Of a stretch of 64,000 bases of DNA, positions 14,101 to 26,100 are shown in pieces; position 1 is the stretch's first letter, and every line of letters begins with the position of its first letter. The position numbers and the translations under genes were made by a program. Source of the stretch: Siphonodentalium dalli (lineage: Eukaryota > Mollusca > Scaphopoda > Gadilida > Siphonodentaliidae); the NCBI GenBank assembly GCA_032622095.1, contig CP136067.1:98322707-98386706 (forward strand), written 5' to 3'. The notes under the pieces are model-generated. The model searched no databases. It was not told the origin of the DNA and worked only from the letters and a program-made list of their open reading frames with translations.

Positions 14101-17100
14101 TGTAAATTACTATTATGTCAATAAACTGATTCATTAACATCTTTATTTGTTGTTACATGTATAAAATGATTACATACCATCATTATCACACACAAAAAAA
14201 CATTAAGAAAAAAACCCATTTTGTGAACGTCTTGTTTTTAATTTCCCATCCCATAATTTTATAGATAAATATGTATGGGAGGCCAGACCAAACACATTCC
14301 TTGTTATTTCCATTACAGAATGGATATGTATGGGAGGCCAGACCAAACACATTCCTTGTTATTTCCATTACAGAATGGATATGTATTGAGTACGCAATTG
14401 TGGGTGGTTAATACTTTATTTTAATTTAAACGAACATGATAAAAACAACAATTACAACAACAACAACATTAATAAATCACATTTACGGAATCCAGTTTAC
14501 AAATTCGGTTATAGCACACTGTCGTCGTCTCTTGCTAACTATTTTCTGGAAACGTTTCTGCAAATAGTACAGCGCATTCCAGTCCATTGCGTCGTCATCG
14601 TCGTTTTCTTCAAAAAACTGTCTCATGTTACTGATTCCCTCGGTCATCTGCATGGGCATTATCGGAACGGTATACTGTTCAGCGTCATCGTCGTCAGATT
14701 CGGGAGCTGCGGGTCGGATTTCACTTGCTATCTCTTCATCGGTCGGGCTGCCGAAACAATCTACCTCTTCATCGGTCGTGATGAATTCCTGGATGTCTTC
14801 TTTTGAATATCCATCGGATATGGTGATGTCCTCCAATGGATCTTCGTCTTCAACGGTTGTCGGGTTGTCGTCTTCCGATTTTCGGAAGCCGCCCTTCCTG
14901 AAGCAATTGGCTATCGTCTCCTGCTTCACGTCTGACCAACATCGATTCAGCATGTGCATAGATTCCAGGAGGTCGATAGTCTTCGTTATTTGACTGGCTG
15001 TTGAGTTGGTGTCGGTATCAATCATGTCGATGACCTTCCTGACCACTTGCTTTCTGTATAACTGTTTGAGGTTGGCGATGATTCCCTGGTCGCATGGCTG
15101 AATAATCGAGGTTGTATTTGGCGGAAGGAATGCGATCTTTATATTGGTCAGCTCCTTCGTAGAGTCGGGTGGGTGTGCTGAGCAGTTGTCGACGAGGAGT
15201 AGGATTTGTCGTTTCTGACGTCGCATGTCTCTGTCGAAGTCTTTTAGCCAGTCTATGAACAAGATGGCGGTCATCCAGCTATTCTTATTATTTTTGTATG
15301 GCATCGGCAGGTTCTTCTTGCCACGGAAGCATCTCGGCTGTTTGGACTTCCCGATCACCAATGGTCGTCGCTTGTCCGAACCCGTCATGTTACAAGCTAC
15401 AAGAACTGTATATCTGTCTTTTGACTTCTTTCCGCCACTACACGACTCAGACTTCCTGGCTAATGTCCCATTTGGTAGCGCTCGATAGTAAAGGCCCGTC
15501 TCGTCCGCGTTGTAAATATCAGCTGCGTCATATGTGTTCAGGTATTCTGGCAGTTTGTCGTTGAGCCACTGCTCGCTGGCTTTCACATCTGCGTCTCTCT
15601 TCTCACCGTGTAATCGTTTGAAGTGAATGTCGTTTCTGTTCTTCCATCGTGAAAGCCATCCGCTAGTAGGTTTGAAGTCTGGTTTGTCTAGCAGCTTAGC
15701 GAAGTCTTCGGATTTCTGCATTAGCGTGTCGCCGTCTAGTGGAACATCTCTATATCTGACGCCGTCGAACCATGTGGTTAAAGCTTGCTCAACTTCTGCG
15801 TCTTTGCCGGTTCGTTGTCGCTTTCGATGGGGGTTGCAGTTAGACTCAAATAGTCGGATGATCTCATCTTTCTTCGGTTGGATATGTGAGACCTGGGACT
15901 GAGAACAACCCAGTTTCTTTGCGATTTCTGTCTGTGTGAATTTTTGCTCTAAAAGCTTAATAACTTCGTATTTGTCAGCTAAGGAAAGGTCGTTGCGTTT
16001 TCGTTTTGAAGACATGATGAATGATATGCTGTACACTGATAACCAATAGCCTTTATACTGAGAAATGTTTTGATAAAACCCGACAATAAATCATAGTGAA
16101 CCATTGTTACACTAATGAGTTGAAATCATTGTAAAAACACGACACCATGTGTGTCGGGATGAGAAACAAAGACAGTGTTGTTTTAGTCTTTGTGTTTAAC
16201 GTGGGGAAACAGTGATGTCAACCAGCTGTTCAGTGAATGATAAGCCATCACTATGTAAACATGTTTCTATTCATTAAATTATTGTCGGCTCAGAAACAAA
16301 GAGATCACTGTGTTGGCCTTCTTTTTGTGTCGGCGACCTTGACACTTTATTGATAGAATTCGCGGAAGCGTCCTTTCACATTCAATAGGAATTCTAACTG
16401 CAAGTGTTTACAATCGTTTTTATTTTTACACAAAACAAATATACAAGCTTTAATAATTCATATAATTCACACAGAAATAAGGAAACATACAGGAAATGTT
16501 TGTGAACAGAAGCATGTTAGAAGAAATAGAAAAGCACTTTCGGTTTCGGTTTCGGTTTAGTTCACTTCCTTGTTGGGGAATTCCCGGGAATCTTCCTTTC
16601 ACATTGAATTCTCAGAATTGCAACTGGAACTTCAGGTGTTTACAAACTCAACAAACAACCAAATAAATATTCAAATTTTAATAAATCATACAATTCACAA
16701 ATAAATATGTAAACATACAGGAAATGTGTGCCAACAGAAGCATGTTACTGAGAAGAGATAGAAAACCACGTGTGTTATGAAATTGAAAATTGCCGTCTTC
16801 GCTCTCGCGATGGTCATCTTCAACAACTTTGCATTAAGTTTTCCCATAAAAAACGTTTTTCAAGGTAAATAATTTTACAAATTGCTATAATTTCGACACC
16901 ACCAGGTGACTTTTTACCCCTTCTCATCAACATTTTTGGCGATTTTCGTATGCATAAAAACGGAATAGAGTCCGACCCTTATGCAAATAAACGATTAAAA
17001 AATAGTCTTTTTATGAGAAAATGGTTTGGTGCATGCATATTTTATGCAGATAGCCGAAATATGCATTTAAACGATATGCAATTAACTGAAATTGACTGTA

Positions 17101-20100
17101 ATAACAAACTTTTAAACACTTAGTTTTGGTTTTATGCTATTCCCATTTATTGTTTGGAACCCAGTCTGTCAGACACATCTGATGCTTTATTCCACCTCTT
17201 CAGCACCGACGATATATATCCGTTGCCTACTTTCATGGTTTCCGATAATGTTTCCCCTTTTTTAGGGACCCTTTCCCCTAACCACTGTTTCCCCTCTGAC
17301 ACATTGCTTTCATCACTGTGTATCTCCCACTAAACAAAAACAAACACAGAATGATAATGAAAATAATTTTAATTGCCAGTGCTGACCACCAGTAAACCAA
17401 AAATATAATAGTTTTCAAGAATACACACATCGATAGTTATTGCCCTATTCTGAAAGCTATCAAAGTAGACATTTCTAAACGCAACATGTTTGATTCTCTC
17501 TAGTAACATGGCAATAACATTGTCAAATAAAGCAAATTGCTGTGACACTATCCCAATTTGAAGTTACCATGTAAGTCTGTCAGATCGACTATGTATTATA
17601 TAATGTTAATTCATTGTAGTTCCGTCAGAGAAGTGTCTGCTTGACTATTTATCTTATAATGTTAATTCATTGTAGTTCCGCCGGAGATGTGTCTGCTCGG
17701 CTGTGTGTTTTATATGACAGACTATCATAAATTGGTCGATGTTCAGGAAATAGATAACTGGAAACAGGTAATTAATTGACAAGACTTGATTTCTGAAAGG
17801 TCCTGATAATAAGACCAAACGAACAAAAACTACTGTGTTCTCAGACTCGCCCTCATCTCGTCAAGAGGGCTTATTCAAATATTACTGTTTACAAATACAT
17901 CCAGAAAGTTTCTCTGTCTGTCATTTATATTATACAGTAATTGAGGCAAAGATGCCTAGGTTATAGTTTTGCCTAGGTGCAACAAATTGGTCAAGGCAAA
18001 AACTGATTTTGATCTAACAAAACTGTCCTGTGTTCAGAACAGAGTGGTTCCGGTTTACTGCGGTAATTTTTAGTGGGATTGCACTTAGGTGAATTCAGGA
18101 CCGTAAATTGTGGGTGTGGAGAGGGATTTGGTTTCCAAAGTCTGGTTTGGAGAGGTTTTACTGTATGAGATATTTGGGAAGTTTACAGCTGAAGATGTAC
18201 TGGTTAAAAGTCACTGTTGATATTTAGTTTTCTGTGTTTGATCTTTTTGACAAAGATGTTACTATTTCCCCCTACAGTACAGACTCGAGCACAGATTATT
18301 GACCAATTTAGAGTCACTATACCTCTCTCTCTATATATATTTCAGGTTATAGAGCAGTTTGGTGGGCAGGTCGACTCAGCTTATACCAACAGGATCACTC
18401 ACCTGATGTGTGCTAACCAGTCTAGTGATGTTTTCAAACTGGTGAGTCGCCATCAGTCTCTTTGAACCCAGCTGGCCGGTATTCCGGCCAGAATGTAATT
18501 GCATATATACGCGACTGGCCGGAAAACCGGCCATGACGTAATCTCGTTCTACCGTCGGCGTCACAGTGTTGCACTTTATTTTTTATATTTCGATAAATAC
18601 TCAACGTTTAGAAAAATAAAATAGTGGTGCATAAAATTCATATTATAGCTGTTTTATCTGCCCAAAAATTATCGAGGTTGTGTTTGGCATAACGAAGTAT
18701 AAGCCGATAAAAAACCGGATACAGTCTCCATTTCATCACATTTCTGCAATTACGGCGCCGCCATATTGCTTCTCGTGACCTCTCGTTTCGCGTTAGGTCA
18801 TATCGCCTTATATGGCTCATAAGAGATCTAAAAATATATATTTACTAGCCGATGAGCCCGACGTTGTCAGGGCTATTCAAAAACCAAATTTCAAGTCGAT
18901 AGCTCCACCCGTTTCCGAGATCTGGTCTGCGCATGCGTGAAGCTGGCGTCGCACGGGCTCGGAGACCCGATAAAATTTGTATCCGGGGCAAGATACATTC
19001 ACATACCAAATTTCAAGTCGATAGCTCCACCCGTTTCCGAGATCTCGTCTGCGCATGCGCGAAGCTGGCGTCGCACGGGCTCGGCGACCCAATAAAATTT
19101 GTATCCGGGGCAAGATACATTCACATACCAAATTTCAAGTCGATAGCTCCACCCGTTTCCGAGATCTCGTCTGCGCATGCGCGAAGCTGGCGTCGCACGG
19201 GCTCGGCGACCCGATAAAATTTGTATCCGGAGCAAGATACATTCACATAGCAAATTTCAAGTCGATAGCTCCACCCGTATCCGAGATCTCGTCTGCGCAT
19301 GCGCCAAGCGGGCGCTCCACGGGCTCGACAATACGACAACGTCCACCGCCTGGTCAAACTACACACACGTACCAAGTTTCGTCCCGATCGGTCGAGAATC
19401 GTAGATTTGTATTAATGACATACATACAAACAGACAGACAGAGGTCTTCAAAATATATATGAGATAGATAGAAACTTTATTGACGTATTCTTGTGGTATT
19501 TATCTCCCAATGTGTGTGAAGAAATTCCCTCTAAATTATATAATTCGCGCTAACGATTGTCGGATGTAAACACTTGACATACGGGTTTTGTTTAAGAATA
19601 AACAAACTTCTGAGTTCATTAATAAATCTAAATTTTTTTGCGCAAAGGTACACGCTATATAGATTTACACGAGAAAAACGTTCATAATCTTGTCTTTAAG
19701 ATGGTATAAGCCAATAGACCGCACAATGCCGCGCATTTTAGTTATTGGTGGGGTATTCAGAAAACACCCAGAGTTTGTTTTGGCTAAAGCCCATATGATG
19801 TCATGTATTTACGTTGGGATTGTGACGTTACGTAACATTTTTTGGCAGTTTCTATAATAAATCTGATAAGTTTTCAATTTTTTATAACTTTTTCTTGATT
19901 TAAGATATTGAAATAGATTGTGATGTGCTGATTTCAGAATTTAATAATCTTTCCAATGGTGTAAACAATATCATATATGGTAGAAGAGAATGCATACAAT
20001 ACAACACCATACGCCTGAACACAGTGAAAATACCCCTGGGAATGCAGGGTCAGGGCGTCAATCGTTGTGGGCAGCCAGGGTTCAAAGGGTTAAAAAAATC

Positions 20101-23100
20101 AACGATAATTTTATCGGATTTACATCGCCAGATTTTCTTCATTCCATTGGCCATATCTCATACTGGTGGTCAGCACATTGCAAGCGGAATATAGTCGCTA
20201 CAACCCTTTCATGACTTGAGCTTTCTGAAATTTTTTGAAAACCCTGTGCCCATGCATTCTCTTATATACGTGAATCACCCATAGGGAGCTTCTCATATAT
20301 TAGAGATTACATTGGCCTAACAATATTTATCTTGGCCTTGTAAGCCATATGTGAGGCTCCCCACTCTCATATATAAGAGAATACACTGGCACAGGATCGT
20401 CACGTCGTGTTATTTTATAACTTCTACTACTACTAAATAATACGATTCTCGCAAACCTATGGCTGTTTGTTGAACTTGCTATTTGAACATTTCCTAAGGG
20501 AACTACTCGTCAATGAGTACTTAGTATAGAACTGGTTAAAACATTGTTTTAAATATTTTGTCCAACAGAAAACTTTGATGTATCTGTATTTTAACCCTTC
20601 CATGACAGGAGCTTTCTGATATTTTGCGAAAACCCTGTGCCAATGCATTCTCTTATATAAGAGAATACATTGGCCTAACAATATTGACCTTGGCCTTGTA
20701 CAGGCCTGGAAATCTCAAGGCGGGCTAGCGGGCTGCCCGCCTACAGCCCGCCTAGAATTTTCCAAGGCGGGTTATTAGCCCACCTCGACGTCCCGATAGA
20801 TAAAATATGCTTTGATTGCAAATATGACATTGTGTCAAGTTGAAATGCTCTATCAAGTGTGATGACATCGGCCACGTGTCAGAATGCACGATGTGTTAAA
20901 TTATTGGCAAGCTGCCAAACTGTGTCGGGATATTCTTTGATACCGGCGGCAGCGGCTCCTTTGAAGTACCCACGGTCAGATTTCTTTCCGCATTGCGTCA
21001 TTCTGGGACATGTCATTTTCTGTGAGTCAGCGCTAATTCTGTTTATTAGACAGTTAGTTTTATAACGGTCACACAATCAGAGGGAAAGTATCATAGATAT
21101 GTCCGTAGAGAAGTACCTTTCTTCAAAGAGGAAATCTAAAATGACTGATAGTGACTTTGATGAACTGGGCTATAGCATTCATTCGTGGGCACGTGGTCGT
21201 TACCGGCGTGTTCATAAGAAACAAAAGTTACTAGTATCAGCCAATTCATCCGTTTCTGCTGTGACCAGCAATGCAGGTTCTTCAGACAGTGATGGTGACG
21301 CCGATAGTGTAAGTGACTGGCATATGGACAGTGATACCGAGGATTATTCCAGCTCAGTCTGATGATTTACCACTTGAGCCAATTGACCCTGTTTCGTGTT
21401 AACATTGTGCCATTTGTCACAAATTGTGGAGTGATTTTCAACATGTCTATAGACAATAACCTTCCTTTATTTTTTGGCAAGGAATGAACATTGATTTCAT
21501 TAAATTTCGAAATTCTTTAATAATAAGTTTATTATATTTCTCAAAATGGTTTAGATAATATTTATATTATCAATATATCATTGTCCCACTACTGTCTTCA
21601 CTCTTCCAAAGATAAAATATTCAAAATGCACTGCAGCTCAGCAACCATCAGCATGCCCAATTACATGTCTGTTTCTCTGCAAATAGACTTAAATCATAAC
21701 GGTAAGGCCAAACAAAATTAATGAATTGATTCTCAGGCAATTTTTTTTTCAAATGAATGAGGGAGGGAGGTTTTTATTTTTATTTTTTAATTCCAGCGGC
21801 CAGTTCAGACATACATCTGGGATCCCCGAAATCAATACCAGAAGGCTCAATTAATTGTGGAATCATTATAATTGAAACTGCGAACCAATAAACAAAACAA
21901 AACAACAGACTAGTAGTGAAATAAAACTGGAAAAGTGTATAAAATAAAATATATGCATTGAAGTATCCTACTTCTAAAATAACATCGAGGTTGTTCCTCT
22001 TAAAGCTAAGCAAATGAAAGGATGGAAAATGGAATGATTATATTAAATATAGTGAGGTATTAAACTGATGTTTGCCATTCACACTGTTTAAATGCGTCTT
22101 GGGAAATTGCAGACATGCTCATTTTGCCTTGTTTCGTTTAGCTTTCAACTTCTCCTGTTTCTCACTAGAGAAGTTGCGCTTACGAGATAGCACTGTCTGA
22201 AAGACACGTCTTACACTGTGGATGGCAACCTTGTCCAAATCTTCCATTCCACCACATTTTATGCAGATGTCTGGGAAGGATTTACAGCTGAAATATGGAA
22301 TTTCGATTTGGTCAGAGCATTTAAAGTTCTGTCGAACATACACCCTCACAAATCACGGAATTTGCCAGTGAAGAAACGGCACGACTCGTTTGTTTGTGAA
22401 CTTATAAATAACTGTAAATAATGCAACCTGCTTTAATGAATGACATTAGTTCGCTTTATTTAATCATGTTTTTTGCGTAAATACCGAGGCCTATCATCTC
22501 CCCAGCAGCGCACTGCCATAACTCGCCGTAGTTCGTTTCGAAGTGGTATTCCTGTCGTAATTATTACATTACCACGTGGTAAAAGCGTAAACCGGAAATA
22601 GCGAATTCCGGCACTTCCGCAAACGGAGAACTCGCCACTTGAACGCGAATCGGCTGCGATTTGAATTATTTGATCGTTGGTTGTTTGGATTTAAAATAAA
22701 AAGAGTTAGGCGGCCCCTATTTTATGAGAGCGGCGGTGCCTGAGAATCAATTCATTAATTTTTTTTGGCCTAACAGTTGAGGAGGGCTATAGCACCCCTA
22801 GGCAAATATAGGAGGGCTATTAATAGCACCCCTGGATTTTCTAGACCGCCAGCCCTGCTTGTAAGCCAGTGCATTCTCTTATAAGTGCGAGGCTCCCCAT
22901 GAACTACAATCAATGCAACCAACATCTCAAGTTTCAGATGCTCCAACGTTTAAGCCACAGGTGAATTGTTTAATCTCATGCAAGAGACATAGAATTAGCT
23001 ACATGCTATTTAATATACTGATTTTTATTTTTAATATAGAACAAAAAAATGTCTTAATTGTAAAATTTTACCAGAAAAGCAATGAAAATGAGTTTCGTGT

Positions 23101-26100
23101 CGTCCTACATTCAGTTTCTTTGCGGTCAAATTCTACTATACATGCTGATGTGCAGTTTATTTATTTTTAAATATATGCAATTAAGGACATAGACACTATG
23201 TAACTTTAAAGGCAGGGATGGTCTTGGTCGTGTGTTATAATTTAGAAATAAAAATACCAGTAGTTGCCAAATTATGAACATTTCCTAAAGAATATACCAA
23301 TAGTATAGTACAATGATAGTATGAATACGATATTATCCACAAAACACATTTGTTTGAGCCGAGCACTTGTTTATACACAGCACATATATACAGTATACAG
23401 TACGTAAAGAGTGTGATAAGAAAAACCTGCAACACCATTGTGATTTTTTTGGGTGATTGATTCACTCTACCCGTTCAACACCAAAATATTGATTGGCGAG
23501 GATTAGCGAGCCCTAAAATGGTATGTTATACACAATATTGTAAAGTTTCAACCGATGTTCAAGTAGCGGGATCTCCCCAGTGTTGAGTTTTTTGCTTATT
23601 GCACACTCTGTACGTAATGTACTGTAACATAACATGGCTTTTGTATACTAATACTGTGTATACGATCTTGACAATAACATGCTATTTATGCGATATTTAT
23701 GATTGGTATAAGAATAAAATATGACTATATTTTAGTATTTTTCTGTTTATGGTGGTTTTAATGTATGTGACTATTTTACACAGCAATGCACACCGCCAAC
23801 GCTTACCGTATCTTTAATGTTGATGTTCATATTGTATATTTTCAGGCTTTGAAAGATCAGAGGCGAGTGGTGACAGCTTACTGGTTGAATGATATATTGT
23901 TACAAAAACAGATGATGCCACCGTGGCAAGCCCTGCACTTCCCATTAATTTACGGCCCTGATAAACCGGAATGTCTAACGAAGCAGGTGAGTTTACTAGA
24001 AGGAGATGTACCATCGTGGCGTGCCATTAATTTCTTATTAATATATGGCCCTGATTAGTCTGAACGACGAAGGAAACAGGTAAATTTACCACCTTTATAA
24101 AATAGATCTGTTATAAAGGATAGTTTAAGGAAATGTTTTGCCCAATGGTTCAGAGAGATAGGACAACATTATGATAGATATATTAATATATTTTTTTGCA
24201 AAACAAGTCAAATTTCCATGGGTAAATCTCAGTTTGGTAAAATTTGGAAGGCGACTTCGTTTTCACCTAGCTGACATCCAAGAGCAAAGTCACTGGCCTG
24301 AAGGCGGGAACTACGCTCCAGTCGCCCCCTAGCTTGGTGCCTGCCTATGTCATACTAGTAGCATGATGTACTTTTTATATCAGATTAAAAGAGTGTATAG
24401 GTAATGCACAACAAAGTTCCCTCTACATTTTCTGACTATTACTTGACAAGGGAAGCTATCATCAAACATCCTTACGATGTTCACAAAAAAATTAAAATAA
24501 AATCCTCCCTCCCTCATCGATTCAGAAAAAAAATGAGACTAAATTATTTTTGTTTTGGCCTAACAGGCAAGGCTATAATTCTTTTGCACTATTTTTCAAT
24601 ATGTTGAATTGTAATCACTTTAAATAGCTACTATATTGTTAGCGCCTCTGAACTCGTAATTGTCACCATGTTATTACAAATTGTTAATCTACTGTGAGCT
24701 ACATTGTGAAGCCTGCCTATAGCGTGCTTGTCATTTGTGGAATGAGGACCCTGGAGGGTGAATTTATCCCACACAGTGGGCTAGCATCACCAAATTCGCC
24801 TCTGGCGACCTCATTCTGATTACGCCTCATCTTCTCGGAAGTATCTATAGGCTCAAATTAACATTGTTACTTTTTACCTTCTGGGAAGTTTCTATATCCC
24901 CTATTTTACAGAAGATAAAATGCATAATCGAGGTGACTAATGGGTGAACATCACCAACTTCAACTGGGGAGCTTCAATTTGATCCCAGGTCTCATAGCAG
25001 TTGAGGCATAAACAGAATGAGGTTCCCAGAGGGGGAGTTTGGTGACACCAGCCCGCCTTGCGGGATAGCGTCACTAAATTCATGGAGACCTCATTCTGTA
25101 ATTGACAGACTCACTATTTGTAGGCTTGTACATTGTCATTGACATATGAACAGATTGACAATAGAATATGCACCCACCGGAAGTGTTATAGCAATATGTT
25201 GCAATGAGAGAAGTGTGAGCGTACTGTAATATGTCAGACTTAACGGCACGTTGACGAATGGTATCCGAACAAGGGTCCGATCGTCGGCCCTCTGTGTTGT
25301 GGGACCAGCACGCTACCACTCATATATAAATTCTCTAATTTCAGCTTATTTGTGTGACGAATTATGATGGATTGGAGCGGGATAGAGTGAAGCAGATGAT
25401 CATTTGCCTCGGAGCTGAATACACCTCATATCTATCGTCAAGTAACTCCGCAATTATGTGTAAACGGTGAGAAATTGTCATAAAGATTATAATGTTATTG
25501 CTTCATAATAATAGTTACATAAAATGTATGTTATATTGGCAGATGATTATTTGCCTCATCTTTCATTTAGTCGGGGAGCCAATAAGGTCCACCTGCACCC
25601 CCCCCCCCCCCCCCATATGTAAAAAAAATAACTTTTTACAAATTTGGTTGCCATTTTGGAAGCCATCTTGAGCAATTTGGCTATAAACACCGTAGTGTGA
25701 CACATTTAAGATAGACCAAATACAATAAATACCTTTGATACCAATGATAGTTGCATTTTACTTAAAACAATTGTCCAACCCTGAAAAGTGAATTTTTGCC
25801 GATATTTATGTCAAGTTTGTGAGAGAAAAATCCAATATTTCTGGTGATGTCAGCGGTGACAATAGTAACAATGATCCATGGTGCATCAGACATAGACAGA
25901 ACACAACGCGCATCTTAATCGAGAATCTTTTATCGAATGAGTTGCGGATGGCGCAAGGATATATTTCGCGAGAGCGTAGCTCGAGCTAAATATAACTTTG
26001 CGCCGTCCGCAACGAGTTCGATAAAATATTCGAGATTATGATGCAAGTTGTGTTCTGTATTTATTCTACACCGTTCAGTCAGATAAGTTCAATCCATGAG

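Larger units (their letters stand above)
13901..17098 (-). mobile_element. Tigger/pogo-like DNA transposon, apparently intact
   Basis: A 3198-bp element with inverted termini (cagtcaattccgctttatt at the left; the reverse complement at the right is cagtcaatttcagttaatt). It is flanked by a TA duplication (13899-13900 and 17099-17100). Both are diagnostic of the pogo/Tigger branch of Tc1/mariner. It carries one uninterrupted transposase gene on the minus strand. Its ends join the two halves of a splice-junction copy, giving a precise pre-insertion site. Confidence 0.93.

Noticed and set aside
18877-19462. Overlapping frames on both strands with Cys/Arg-rich peptides
   Set aside because: They are spaced by exactly 122 bp and are shadows of the tandem repeat.
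24001-24060. Extra coding sequence after exon h
   Set aside because: The open continuation belongs to the 93-bp junction copy and ends in TAG; the first donor at 23987 gives the phase needed by exon i.
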